Positions 8,732 to 18,345 of a stretch of 64,000 bases of DNA are shown here, in pieces. Source of the DNA: an uncultured Planctomycetales bacterium. Lineage in GTDB: Bacteria > Planctomycetota > Planctomycetia > Pirellulales > Thermoguttaceae. The position numbers and the translations under genes are program-made. The DNA is taken from NCBI GenBank assembly GCA_937889015.1, contig CALARR010000223.1, positions 1-64,000 of the forward strand. Reading direction: 5' to 3'. Each line of letters starts with the position of its first letter. Within the stretch, counting starts at the first letter, position 1. Below the pieces are notes generated by a model. The model did no database searches. It was not told the DNA's origin and was given only the letters and a program-made list of their open reading frames with translations.

Positions 8732-10369
8732 TCACGTCGCCGGGGGCGTGTTCTTCCTGATGTACTCGTTCAGATGCCGGGAATTCAGGTCGATCTCCTC
8801 GTTCTTGGCAGTGATCTTTCGCTTCACGGCCTCGATTTGCGCCGCCAGCGTGAGGACGGCGCCTGGACGAGCATCGCCCTCCGGGGTCAACTTCCGCCAG
8901 CCCGCTTCCAGGGCCCGCAGTTGATCTTTGAGGCCATCGAGGGCGTCTCTGGATGCCTGAATCCGATCGTGTTGAGTGAGGATCTGCTGGAAGACGGCAG
9001 CCCCCAAGCGGCTCTCGATGTCGTCTCGAAGCGCGAGCAAATCCCCTTTCTGCATGGCCGGAGCCTTGACGCGTCTTTCAGACTCCTCGGTGAACGACAC
9101 CGTGTAAGGGCTTTCCGGGTGTTCTGTCGGGCGCGTCCCCATGAAGTCTGGCTCAACGAAGGACCAGCCTGCCTCAATCGTGGGACGGAACAGGCACAGG
9201 TAGGGGCCAAGCACGGCCCCCGGATCGATCTCGTATTCGGTCGCTCGACGGACACGGAACGACAGCACGCCGTTTCGAATCTCGTTCAGGCGGACGGGAA
9301 CGGCTTGGCTGGCAGAAGACCTCGTAACAACCAGGGTCCCAGAGCGATGGATCGGCAATAGATGGACGGCCTTGTTGGCCGTCAAGCTGCCGCCGCTCGG
9401 CCATAGTGCGCCGGTACGAGACTCGTCATTCAGGGTACCCTCAACCAGCGTCGTATTCGAGCCCGCGCGATGGACGATCAACGCTCCCTTCGGGAGGTCT
9501 GTGGGAAGTGTGACCGCAACAGATGGTTGGGCCAAGGCTTGCCCGGTGGTGATCTTGTCCAGCATCTGCTTGTTCAGATCGAAGACGAACAACTCGGTCA
9601 CGACGGCCTTCTCGGACGAGGCCGGCTGCGACAGCTCGAAAAGGCCGGCGCCCTGGGCCGCTAGCGTGGCGTTGCCCACGGTGCCGAAGAGCTTGTCCTT
9701 CTTGTCTAGGAGTTTGATGGTCGTACCCTCCCAGGCACATGGCGTCGGATTCTTCAGCGAGACCCAAGTCGTCAGCATGCACTCTGTCTCGACCGCATTC
9801 GCCGGAAGCTCGATCCGGTAGCAATCGATTTGCCAAGGGAGCGCTGACCGGCGGTAGGAGACCAAAAGACCCGCCGGATTGCCGTTGGAAACACTCCAGT
9901 TCACCAAGAGAGTCGCCGCCGTCTCCTTCAACGCACCGCTGTCGCCGCCGGCGCTGCTGTCGGATGGCGCCGGTGCTGCGAGGTGCTGGCGATCCTGCGA
10001 CGACACCCCTTCGGCGGTCTTTTCCAGCAATTGGAAAGCGACATTGGCCGTGACGGGCGACCATCGCACGGTCGATAGGAACTCCTGCGCAGTCGCGTCG
10101 CCCAGGTTGACGACAATCGCCGCACTGCCCTGAGGCACGCCATCCTCTCTTCGTTCCCTGGTGCGATCCGCGCTGCTCCTTCGTGACGCGCTCAGGCGGT
10201 GGGTGAAGGTCGCCGTGGCAGCCGTGTCCGACGTGTTCTGCCACACAATCTCCCGGATCGGGCAGGCCGGCGAATCAGTCGCATCGGCCAGGTTTCCGCC
10301 GCCGAGTTGCGGAGACTCGGCAGCGGTCCACAGTAGGATTCCCAAGATGAATGAGGCGGCGGGAGACAT
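8732..10369 (-). CDS. Secreted protein of unknown function with C-terminal coiled coil (weak DUF4139 likeness)
   Basis: Predicted exported protein of 545 residues, downstream member of a two-gene unit; its ATG at 10369 lies three bases after the upstream stop, with AAGGAG in the last codons of that gene. A short hydrophobic N-terminus (FILGILLWTAA) may be a signal peptide. The central part is beta-rich; LLVSYRRSALPWQIDCYRI and TTWVSLKNPTPCAWEG weakly resemble the sheet of DUF4139 proteins. Residues 450-540 are charged and predicted alpha-helical/coiled coil (RDALDGLKDQLRALEAGW, EAVKRKITAKNEEIDLN). I do not recognise a function. The close spacing suggests a shared job with the 1034-residue upstream protein. 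Confidence 0.6.
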   Translation of the reverse strand: MSPAASFILGILLWTAAESPQLGGGNLADATDSPACPIREIVWQNTSDTAATATFTHRLSASRRSSADRTRERREDGVPQGSAAIVVNLGDATAQEFLSTVRWSPVTANVAFQLLEKTAEGVSSQDRQHLAAPAPSDSSAGGDSGALKETAATLLVNWSVSNGNPAGLLVSYRRSALPWQIDCYRIELPANAVETECMLTTWVSLKNPTPCAWEGTTIKLLDKKDKLFGTVGNATLAAQGAGLFELSQPASSEKAVVTELFVFDLNKQMLDKITTGQALAQPSVAVTLPTDLPKGALIVHRAGSNTTLVEGTLNDESRTGALWPSGGSLTANKAVHLLPIHRSGTLVVTRSSASQAVPVRLNEIRNGVLSFRVRRATEYEIDPGAVLGPYLCLFRPTIEAGWSFVEPDFMGTRPTEHPESPYTVSFTEESERRVKAPAMQKGDLLALRDDIESRLGAAVFQQILTQHDRIQASRDALDGLKDQLRALEAGWRKLTPEGDARPGAVLTLAAQIEAVKRKITAKNEEIDLNSRHLNEYIRKNTPPAT

Positions 10370-10372
10370 AGA

Positions 10373-13300
10373 CTACGGGCTCTCCTTCAAAGGGATCGTC
10401 ACGCTGCCCGCGACCGGGATTGGAGGCGTCCCCGCTGGAGCCAACTCCGCCGTGGCCACAACGTTCACGGGCTGCTGAAGGCCCGTTTGTCCCTGCTTGT
10501 ACGCGAGGTATTTCTGAAGCTCGCCCTGGATGCCGGTCACCAGGGCATCTAGGTCAGTCCCGCTGGCATAGAGCACGCTGGCCTGTGGGTCGAAGGCAAA
10601 ACTCTGCTCGACCGCTCCCAAATACACCTTTGTGTCCTTGTCAAAGAGAAACACGCGCACGTTGGTGGCCGTGGCCAGACCGCAGGTCCGCGGAACGGCG
10701 ATGGCCAGGTGTGTCGGCCGAGGCTCGGCGTAGTCATGGACCTTCACCGCGGGATCAGCGTCCTTCTTATACCAGAAATGAATACGCTGCCCGGGCAGCC
10801 AGGCAAAACCGCCGCCCGTGAGCGTGGCCGCCTTCGGCGCCACCGGGATCAACAGATGGCTGCTCACGCCGTAAGGCGTGGCCAGATGGAAGTCCACCAC
10901 CAGATCATCGCCGGAAGCCAGGGCCTGTGGGCCCGGCGGGACTGTCACCTGCATCACCTGCCGGCTGATCAGGTGGAAATCGGCCGGACGCCCACCGGCG
11001 ATCAACTGCGTGTCGAGTACGCTGAAGCGGTCGCCGACGAGGAACAAGCTGGTCTGGCCGACCGGATCGATGCCCGGCGCCCCATACCAGCCGATCAGTT
11101 CCGGCCCCAAATCCGTGACTCCGTGGTTGAACATAGCGAACCCACCCAGTGTGTTCTCGTAGGGCACCTGCACTGGCAGAGTTTGCAGCGGCAACTCGCG
11201 ATCGAGTTGGGCCACGCGGCGCAGCAGTCGCTGAACCTCGCCGTCGCGATACAGGTGCGCACAACCGGCACAGGCGGCCGCGCTGCACTGCATGGCCTTC
11301 ACTGCCCGGCTCAATCGCATCGTCTCCTGCATGCTGATCTCGGTGCACTTAGGATTGGTGAGCTTGAACCAGTTGGTTCGCGTGTCGAGTGTGATGTACG
11401 GCAAGAACGAGGGCATGACCACGATCGCCACACACTCGCGCATGCCCGGCTCCAACTGCCGCTGCCGGATATCCTGATCGCGGGTCGGGCCGCCAAAAGT
11501 CGTTTCCCAGAAGGTGGCTAGGTTGCCCTTGATTGGCGGCGTCTGGAACCGCGGGTAGAACCGCCAGCCGAAGGTGTCTTCACCGTGCGCGAACCCGACC
11601 ACGGTACGGTTCAGGTCAATCGTGGCCATATCCCACTCCAATCGCCGGCTGAATCGCATCAAACCCTGGGCGCTGATCCGGCCGCTGGCAAAGGCCACGG
11701 CCATAGCCACCTGCAACTCGCGCCGGCGTGCGAAGGCGTCGGCCACATTCTGCTCGTCGGTCACCGGGTCCAGGGCGAACACCCGGATCGGCCAGCGGCA
11801 GCGCACATACTCGTTGAAGGCCTCGCGCGCCTGGTCGGTCGGCTCGGGACCAAAGAACTCGAGCCCTTCCGGCGCTAGGCCGCCAATCCCCTTGGCAGAA
11901 GCCAACTCTTTCATATCCCGCTTCAACTGCTCGTTGAGCAAGGCGGACTCCACTAGGACTGCCCAGCAGAGGATGTCCGTCACCGACTCGGACGCCCCTG
12001 CTTGCGTCCCGGCAAATTGGCCGGTGGTCCCGCTGGGCGGAGGAAGGACCTCCGGGCAGGCGGGAAGACCTGCTGTGGCAAGCGGTTCACAGACCTTCTT
12101 GAACTCATTCCATGTAGAATGTGTCTTCTCTCCTCGCAGAATCCTATGTGCCAATTCACTCAGATTCCAACAACTCCAGCAGTTGACGCGGTCGGGTGTA
12201 GTGAGGGAATCGTACGCCGCCTGCAATTCGGCGTTTAGGTACCCACGCACGTCCATGTAATGGATCATGGGCGCATTGGCGGGATGGTCTTTCAATCGAC
12301 AATAGGCGTCAGACGTCAATTGCACAACGCGAGCATTCTCCAGAACATCCACGACTTGGGAGGGCGCGAGCGGCATACGCGCACGTCGATGGCCAGTAGG
12401 ACTACTCGGTCGTCGAGCAAGTACAGCATTCGCGCGGATTTTCGTCATATTATTAATCATCTTCCGCTGTTCCTCGGGCCCTAGGGCACGCAGTTGCCGC
12501 TTAAACGGTGACGCGGCTTTCTCTGGGCCTCGTTGAGGATAGACCACGGCCTCGTCGCGATTAACGTTCCCTTGTGCTTCTCTCTCTTGCTGCACATCGA
12601 CGCTATCGCGAAAGTCTTGATCATTCGCCAACTCTGTCACAACCGGTGCGATCAGGTCCACCAGGTCGTTGATCACCAGATTCCGGAACGTCGTCGGCAG
12701 CAGTTCGCGCCCCAGTACGGGCGTGGCAATCAGCGTGATCTCGGCCCCATAGCCCTCGCGCGTCTTCTTGCCCGGAAGCACCGACACAGGGATCCGCACC
12801 AGGTTCAATGAATAGCCGGGCGAGTCCGATGTGTCATCCCCCTCGTTGATCCGCCGCAACTCGTGCAGATGATTCAGATAGCGCGACAACTGGTTGAGCT
12901 GCGTGGTCGGCTCCAGAGAAAGCGTGTTGCCACCGGAAAAGGAAAAACCATTGGCATTACCGGACAGCGCGAAGGGTAGCGTGCGCTGGATCGTGTCGTT
13001 GCCCGCCGTGAAGTTTGAGACCTGAGTGGAGACGATGTTGAAACTCGTCGTGGGAAGCTCCAATACCTTGCCACTGGCCGCCGACTGCAGCGCCATGGCC
13101 ATGCCCAGAAAGGCCTGATCGCTGCGTGCCAGCGAGGCCTGCATCTTCACTTCGAACTGGGTCAACATGGCGGCCATCTGCCGTTCGTATTCCCAGCGGT
13201 GCCGCATCAACCGCGTCTCACCCCACACGTCCGGCGTCTTGGCGACCACGCTTCCGTAGGCGTCGATATGGTGCTCCAGCCAGTCGATTTCGTCGGCCAA

Positions 13301-13477
13301 CTGCTCGATTGCCGGGTCGCGGCACGTCTGCGGCTTCTCGCGATGTGCTGCTTCGACGGGCTGCGCGAGAATCCGAAAGGGCTTATACCACTCGCCCGCG
13401 CATGCAGCCTGAGACCATAAACTCACCCCAAATCCCAGCAACGCCGCAAGCGTAAGGATCACCCGTATTCTGCGCAT
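10373..13477 (-). CDS. Very large secreted protein of unknown function
   Basis: Predicted exported protein of 1034 residues with no recognised family. The ATG at 13477 is preceded by CAGGAG and starts a classical signal peptide (MRRIRVILTLAALLGFGVSLWSQAACAG). The region around residues 150-290 reads like an envelope beta domain (SLNLVRIPVSVLPGKK, GAEITLIATPVLGRELLPTTFRNLV). Cysteine clusters NCWSCW and CSAAACAGCAHLY could bind metal or form disulfides. The C-terminal 250 residues look like two beta-sandwich repeats (TDLGPELIGWYGAPG, GDDLVVDFHLATPYG). It is followed after three bases by a second secreted protein, so the pair is probably one operon. Lineage-specific to planctomycetes is my guess. 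Confidence 0.7.
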   Translation of the reverse strand: MRRIRVILTLAALLGFGVSLWSQAACAGEWYKPFRILAQPVEAAHREKPQTCRDPAIEQLADEIDWLEHHIDAYGSVVAKTPDVWGETRLMRHRWEYERQMAAMLTQFEVKMQASLARSDQAFLGMAMALQSAASGKVLELPTTSFNIVSTQVSNFTAGNDTIQRTLPFALSGNANGFSFSGGNTLSLEPTTQLNQLSRYLNHLHELRRINEGDDTSDSPGYSLNLVRIPVSVLPGKKTREGYGAEITLIATPVLGRELLPTTFRNLVINDLVDLIAPVVTELANDQDFRDSVDVQQEREAQGNVNRDEAVVYPQRGPEKAASPFKRQLRALGPEEQRKMINNMTKIRANAVLARRPSSPTGHRRARMPLAPSQVVDVLENARVVQLTSDAYCRLKDHPANAPMIHYMDVRGYLNAELQAAYDSLTTPDRVNCWSCWNLSELAHRILRGEKTHSTWNEFKKVCEPLATAGLPACPEVLPPPSGTTGQFAGTQAGASESVTDILCWAVLVESALLNEQLKRDMKELASAKGIGGLAPEGLEFFGPEPTDQAREAFNEYVRCRWPIRVFALDPVTDEQNVADAFARRRELQVAMAVAFASGRISAQGLMRFSRRLEWDMATIDLNRTVVGFAHGEDTFGWRFYPRFQTPPIKGNLATFWETTFGGPTRDQDIRQRQLEPGMRECVAIVVMPSFLPYITLDTRTNWFKLTNPKCTEISMQETMRLSRAVKAMQCSAAACAGCAHLYRDGEVQRLLRRVAQLDRELPLQTLPVQVPYENTLGGFAMFNHGVTDLGPELIGWYGAPGIDPVGQTSLFLVGDRFSVLDTQLIAGGRPADFHLISRQVMQVTVPPGPQALASGDDLVVDFHLATPYGVSSHLLIPVAPKAATLTGGGFAWLPGQRIHFWYKKDADPAVKVHDYAEPRPTHLAIAVPRTCGLATATNVRVFLFDKDTKVYLGAVEQSFAFDPQASVLYASGTDLDALVTGIQGELQKYLAYKQGQTGLQQPVNVVATAELAPAGTPPIPVAGSVTIPLKESP

Positions 13478-13958
13478 TGAACCAGACTCCTGCCGCAAGG
13501 CCCACCGGAAAGGTGCCCCATTCGGCGCGGCTGCGTTGAGCGACACGCTGACCGCCCCTCTCGACACCCGCCAACAGTCCAGGCACTGGCGGCTCTTTGG
13601 GTTACCCCGCCTGCAGTGCCCACCTGAGGAGAATCGGCAAATGCCGCCCATGACGGTTACCACAATCCGGTAGATAAATCCGCACTTGCGGTCTATGCGC
13701 CAAGTAGCGGTGGTTCCCTTTGACTGGAGTTTGAGGGGAAGACGCGGCGTCAGATCGTGCAGCCTGTCGCAGGGCGCCGGCAGGCAAGCAACGCCCGCGC
13801 GTTGTGGATCTGAGCATTCCTGATGGCCCAGGGCGGCCATCACGTCAGACGAGCCTGAGACTGCCGAGCTGTTGCACGCCGGAATCTGGCCAGGCGGACT
13901 ACCAAATACCCGAAGCCTGACCGCTGACCGCTGATAGCTGACCGCTCACAACCAACCG
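13478..13958. other. Intergenic region
   Basis: This 481-base stretch lies between the GH36-like gene (upstream on the minus strand) and the large secreted protein gene. No coding or RNA gene is supported. It includes three GACCGCT units close together (13919-13946) that overlap the short dispersed motif described separately. The promoter of the two-gene secreted unit should lie in its left part. Confidence 0.4.
13931..13951. repeat. Short dispersed motif, copy 2
   Basis: CTGATAGCTGACCGCTCACAA matches 17 of 21 bases of 1913-1933. It is preceded by two more GACCGCT units, making a small tandem array just after the GH36-like stop codon at 13959 (reading minus strand). Confidence 0.35.
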
Positions 13959-16900
13959 CTACGGCGCCCGATAGACCTTGATTTCCCAGATGCTGGGCGG
14001 GGCCGTGGCCTTCTCCACCACCAGGCGCAGGCGGCGCGCCTCGATCAGCTTGGGCAATTTGACGATGGAGTCGCGTCCCAGCTTCGTCCCGTGGCTGATC
14101 GTCTCCAGCGAATCCGTGCCCGCCTCCAATCGCCACTGCTGCACCTGCTCTCGCGCGGTGGCGCACTCGTCGATCTCCACCCGATCGAAGCTCACCGGTC
14201 CCGCCCAGCTCAGTTCGATCCAGCTTCCGGCAATATCATCTTCGGCGCTCTGCCATCGCGTGGTGTCGGCGTTGCCGTCGATCGCCAGTTGCGGTTCGTA
14301 CTTGTCGGTCCAGTGGCGTGGAGCACGAAAGGATGACGCGCTGGCTTTGGCCTGCTGGACCAGGTTCTCGCGCGGCAGAGCATACAATCGCACCGCGACC
14401 TCCTCCGGAGGCTGGCTGGGCCGAAGCCCACGCACCACGATTCGCACCGGCAACTCTTCGCTCGGCTCCAAGTTCGCAAAATCGGAGGAGACCAAGACTG
14501 CCACGCGCGCCGGCCACGGCGCCAGCTTTCCTTCGCTGGGAAAGACGCGCACGCGCCGGTCGCTGGACTCGATCTTGAACTCGACTTCCCGCGTCCCCAG
14601 GCTGCGCACCTCGAATCGCGTCGCCCCGCCTTGCCGCAGGTCGATCGCCTGCCGCGACACGCCCAGCCGGCTGTCGGTGACCGGCGCGAACACGACGCGC
14701 CACTTCAACGTGCCCGATTCGGCCGGCGTCAATTCGGCCCGCGCCAGGCCTCCGCCCACCAGCACCCGATGCGGAACGCTTGTTTCGACCTTGGTGATCT
14801 CGAAGCGGTCGGGGACAAACACCAGTTCATAGCGGTCGCCGGCCACCAGGTGCGAAGAGGTGCCGGAGGCAATCCACCGCTCCCCCTCCTGTTTCCAGGT
14901 CAACTGGTCCAGGTCCAGACCGCCTTGCGATATGTGCCGGCTGGTGGAAAGCAGCACGGGACGATCGGGCACGTGGGCACGCAGGCAATAGACCTGACCC
15001 TCAAAGGCCTTCAGCCGCCGTAGCAGTTTGGCCGTGCGCGAAAACTTGCCCAAGTAGCGCCGGTTCCAGAAATCGTAGATATGGACCTCCTCGGCCTCCA
15101 GCGGCAGCCGCGACAGTTCCACGATCTTCTCGGTCGGACTTCCCCCGAAATTGAACACTCCCACCACGTCCCACGCATCCCAGGGTTTGCCGATGCGCAG
15201 GTCGAAAAGATCGTAGAGCTGCCAATCGTCGATCTTGTAGAGATTCGCCGGTTGGATGTCCAGCGACGGCGAGGCCAACTGCCAGATACGGCGGATCTCC
15301 GGCGGGACCTCGGTCCACACGTCGTCGGTGACAAACTGCTGCCCCGTCAATGCCCGGGCCTGAGCGTTCAGCCGCGCTCGTTGCACCGTGGCGCGCCGCA
15401 GGTTGGCGGCCGCGTCCGGGTCACACCACTGGCAGATGTTGTTGAGGAAGTTCCAGCGGATGATGACGGGGGCGGCATGCGGGACCTTGCCCGTATCGGG
15501 ACCGGTGCGCGCGCCGTTGACCAGGCCCAAACTGTCCAGGGAAGGACCACCGCAACCATGGAGAAACCGCTCTTCGCCGACAACGTTCCGGGCCAGTTGC
15601 AGGCCCTGGCGATAGCCCTCGACGCCTTTGCCGTTGATCGCCGTCCGATAGGCCCTCGCCGCGCTGGGCTGGCCATCGATTTTGAAATAATCGAACTTCC
15701 ACTCCTGGGATACCTTGCGCCAGAAGGGTGTCCACATCTGCTCGGCGGCCTGGGGATTGGTCGCATTCAAAGCGCCTGCCGTAGCTAAGGCCGGATCCTC
15801 TGACCAGTCGCAGTTCACACCCGCAAAGCACGTCAGCAGCTTCCCATTGCGGTCCATCAAGAACCATTCCGGATGCTGGCGGTACGCGGCCTGCGGTGCC
15901 GCCGCATACGGCGCCAGCCAGATTCCCGGCACCAATCCCTTGGAACGAATGTAATCCGCAATCTCGCGCATCGCTCGATCGTCCTGCGCGGCATAGTTGT
16001 CGTCGATCTGGAAGACCAGATTCTTGCCGACGTACGGCGCCCAGTGCTCGGCCACCCAGTCGATGTTCGGCGCCAGACGTTCCAGACGCTGCGCCGGCTG
16101 CCCATTCCAGGCCTCGATTCCATACCAACTCATGGCCACCGACGGAGCGCTGGGCCAACGCTTTTGCAAGGGACGCGGGGCGTACTGCGAGATTGCCTGG
16201 CCGCGGCGATAGTACTGGCGCTCGATCTTGAACATCACCAGGACTTGGTTCCGGGGCGCCTCGGCATACAGCCGCCACGCGTCCCGATGCCACCACCGCA
16301 CCCGACTCAGCGCGCCGGCCGTCAAGGCCATGTCGCGCAGGGGATCGAAGAGACTGCGCGCAGAGGCCACCGACGCATGCCCGTACGTCATCAACAGGAC
16401 CTTGCGATCCTCGATCCGCTTGTCGGATAACAGCCCCAACACGGCGCGCGGCCCCATGGCCGCCGTGGCTTGAAACACGGCCGGCCCGTCGGGCAGTCCC
16501 TCAGTGGCGACCTCCACCTGCTCTTCGTCCAGCAAGCGGATCACGGCCCAGGCGCCCTCGCCCAGGGGCAGGCGCAGCCGCTGCTTCGGGTCCACCCAGG
16601 CCTCGGGCCCCGCCCAGGCTTGCAGTCCGCCAGGCCGCTCGGAGGACATCACCTGTTTGTCCACGGTGGCCTGCACCATGCCCCGTTCCAAGAGCGGCCC
16701 GGCCTGACTGTCAACGACTTCCAAGGTTCGCGTCTGAGGCTTGAACACGACCCGCAGTCGACCTTGTGCAATGGTCAGATCCTGGGCAGGCTCGGATGCC
16801 TGAGCCCACGCCGGGCTCAAGCTTCCCACCCCCAGTGTCCCCAGGCACAGCAGACCCACCAGAACCGCTTGCAGAATCGCACGCTGGGCTGCGGCTGTGG

Positions 16901-16988
16901 CAGCCAGCGTCGATCGCCGGAAGCTGCGTGCCGAGAACCGACTGCGGCCCCACCCGCGCAGCCCAAGGCCCCCTGCCCTGCCCCGCAT
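13959..16988 (-). CDS. GH36-like (alpha-galactosidase clan) secreted glycoside hydrolase with discoidin-like C-terminus
   Basis: Predicted exported glycosidase of about 1009 residues. A long basic N-terminus precedes a hydrophobic signal (AILQAVLVGLLCLGTLGVG, ending SPAWA). The TIM barrel carries the GH36/melibiase pattern: VFQIDDNY (about residue 325), YFKIDG (about 433), whose Asp is the expected nucleophile, and ARTGPD (about 492), whose Asp is the expected acid/base. WYGIEAWN marks the barrel start. The last 120 residues (from SFRAPRHWTD) look like an F5/8-type-C carbohydrate-binding domain (LAIDGNADTTRWQS, WIELSW, SFDRVEID). An alternative ATG at 17012 is possible; I prefer 16988 because AGGGG lies seven bases upstream. 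Substrate unknown, perhaps an alpha-galactoside. Confidence 0.8.
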   Translation of the reverse strand: MRGRAGGLGLRGWGRSRFSARSFRRSTLAATAAAQRAILQAVLVGLLCLGTLGVGSLSPAWAQASEPAQDLTIAQGRLRVVFKPQTRTLEVVDSQAGPLLERGMVQATVDKQVMSSERPGGLQAWAGPEAWVDPKQRLRLPLGEGAWAVIRLLDEEQVEVATEGLPDGPAVFQATAAMGPRAVLGLLSDKRIEDRKVLLMTYGHASVASARSLFDPLRDMALTAGALSRVRWWHRDAWRLYAEAPRNQVLVMFKIERQYYRRGQAISQYAPRPLQKRWPSAPSVAMSWYGIEAWNGQPAQRLERLAPNIDWVAEHWAPYVGKNLVFQIDDNYAAQDDRAMREIADYIRSKGLVPGIWLAPYAAAPQAAYRQHPEWFLMDRNGKLLTCFAGVNCDWSEDPALATAGALNATNPQAAEQMWTPFWRKVSQEWKFDYFKIDGQPSAARAYRTAINGKGVEGYRQGLQLARNVVGEERFLHGCGGPSLDSLGLVNGARTGPDTGKVPHAAPVIIRWNFLNNICQWCDPDAAANLRRATVQRARLNAQARALTGQQFVTDDVWTEVPPEIRRIWQLASPSLDIQPANLYKIDDWQLYDLFDLRIGKPWDAWDVVGVFNFGGSPTEKIVELSRLPLEAEEVHIYDFWNRRYLGKFSRTAKLLRRLKAFEGQVYCLRAHVPDRPVLLSTSRHISQGGLDLDQLTWKQEGERWIASGTSSHLVAGDRYELVFVPDRFEITKVETSVPHRVLVGGGLARAELTPAESGTLKWRVVFAPVTDSRLGVSRQAIDLRQGGATRFEVRSLGTREVEFKIESSDRRVRVFPSEGKLAPWPARVAVLVSSDFANLEPSEELPVRIVVRGLRPSQPPEEVAVRLYALPRENLVQQAKASASSFRAPRHWTDKYEPQLAIDGNADTTRWQSAEDDIAGSWIELSWAGPVSFDRVEIDECATAREQVQQWRLEAGTDSLETISHGTKLGRDSIVKLPKLIEARRLRLVVEKATAPPSIWEIKVYRAP

Positions 16989-17092
16989 CGGCAAGCCCCT
17001 GCAAGTCTTCATGTGGTCGCAACCCGTGGTGTGGTCATGCCGATAGACGCACGCAGGCGGAAAAGCACCAGCGCCCTGCCGGCCACCAACGC

Positions 17093-17962
17093 TCACAGCG
17101 TGGCCATCACGCCCCGCGTGTACCCCACCGACTCGGCCAGCCCCGGCAATGGCTCCGTGGCATTCTCTTCGTACTCGAAGGACAGAATGCCCGCATACTT
17201 GGTCTTCAACAGGATACGGAACAGACGTGCAAAATCGATGATTCCGCGCCCGACGATCGTCCCGCGGTCCTTGGCCGTCGGCCCGGTCACGTCCTTCATG
17301 TGGACGTCGTAGATCCGGTCTGCGTAGCGTTCGCTGGAGTCGTACAGATCCGCTCCGAAACGCACCGTGTGCCCAATATCGTGGCACATGCCGATCCGCC
17401 GGTCCAGATTCTTGATCTGTGGGTAGATCACTTCCGGCACGGGCCAGACCTTGTCGGTCGGACCATGATTGTGGATGCACAACGTGATGTCGTATTCCTG
17501 CACCTTTTCGTTCAACAGCGGCAGCAATTCGGCCGTCGGCGCAGCCACGATCTTCTTCATCCCGCCTGCCTTGGCATACTCGAACGCCTGCAGGACGTCT
17601 TCCGGCTTCTTCATCGAGACCACGCCGCAACCGTCGATGACCAGACCGGCCGCCTGGACCTTCTGAACCGCCTCGCGAATCTGCTCCGGCGTGGCGTCCA
17701 TGGCCAGGTGGAACGACTTCAGGCACACGCTCTCGCAGCCCACCAGCTTGGTCATCGCCACGGTCTGCTCCAGGTCGAACTTACGGAAAGTGTAGGTCGC
17801 CACGCCCAACTTATAGGGCAACTGCTTTTGCGGCGCTGCGACTGGTGCCGCTGCCGGCGCGGCGCTGGCCCGATCGTGGTCTGCCAAGGCCACCGCCGCC
17901 GCGCCCATTCCGGCGATCTGAAAGAACTGTCTGCGTGAAGGTCGTTTGCTGTCCTGTGTCAT
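17093..17962 (-). CDS. Tat-exported sugar phosphate isomerase/epimerase-like TIM barrel
   Basis: Predicted exported protein of 289 residues of the xylose-isomerase-like TIM barrel (AP endonuclease 2) family. The start ATG at 17962, with AAGGA upstream, gives a twin-arginine signal (SRRQFFQIAGMGAAAVALA), then an Ala/Pro-rich linker. Conserved barrel elements are YTFRKFDLEQ, CLKSFHLAMD, LCIHNHGPTD, IGMCHDIGHTVRFG, VHMKDVTG and GILSFEYEEN. The His, Asp and Glu residues in these motifs are the usual divalent-metal ligands. It lies directly upstream of the GH36-like gene on the same strand, 104 bases away, suggesting co-use on a carbohydrate. The reaction is not known. Confidence 0.85.
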   Translation of the reverse strand: MTQDSKRPSRRQFFQIAGMGAAAVALADHDRASAAPAAAPVAAPQKQLPYKLGVATYTFRKFDLEQTVAMTKLVGCESVCLKSFHLAMDATPEQIREAVQKVQAAGLVIDGCGVVSMKKPEDVLQAFEYAKAGGMKKIVAAPTAELLPLLNEKVQEYDITLCIHNHGPTDKVWPVPEVIYPQIKNLDRRIGMCHDIGHTVRFGADLYDSSERYADRIYDVHMKDVTGPTAKDRGTIVGRGIIDFARLFRILLKTKYAGILSFEYEENATEPLPGLAESVGYTRGVMATL

Positions 17963-18345
17963 CTCTGAAAAGTCCTTATGGTTTGGATTTGGCTCTCTGC
18001 ACACGAATCGCCAGCGATCGGCGTTCAGCCTTCAACGTTCGCCCGCCACCATATCCCCCGCAAGTATGCCAACCTTCGAGCTTAAACGCTCCCTAGACGC
18101 ATGTCAATCGACGGGAAGATCAACCCTCCCATGGACTTCCCACGCTCCATGGGCCGAAGTGCGGTTGCCCGCGGGAACATGGTGTATTCTTCCTGCCTCG
18201 CCCGGCTTATCTGGTGCCGGTTTCAGATGAATGCTATGCTCCGCCCCCTGGTTGGCAGCAGATGCCTGTGCCCCTCGCTTGGACAGGCGAGAAAGCACGA
18301 AATCCTGCGCACCCACTGGCCCCAGCAGTCCCGAGGAGTCGCCCG
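17963..18345. other. Divergent intergenic region with short hairpin
   Basis: This 383-base stretch lies between the divergent isomerase and Toprim-like genes. CCCATGG (18128-18134) pairs with CCATGGG (18147-18153) across a 12-base loop. Open frames running leftward from the Toprim-like gene to 18214 are possible N-terminal extensions but lack a ribosome site. Confidence 0.4.

Noticed and set aside
15421..16296. Second minus-strand open frame inside the GH36-like gene
   Set aside because: Frame shadow with no start signal; the GH36 frame shows catalytic motifs.
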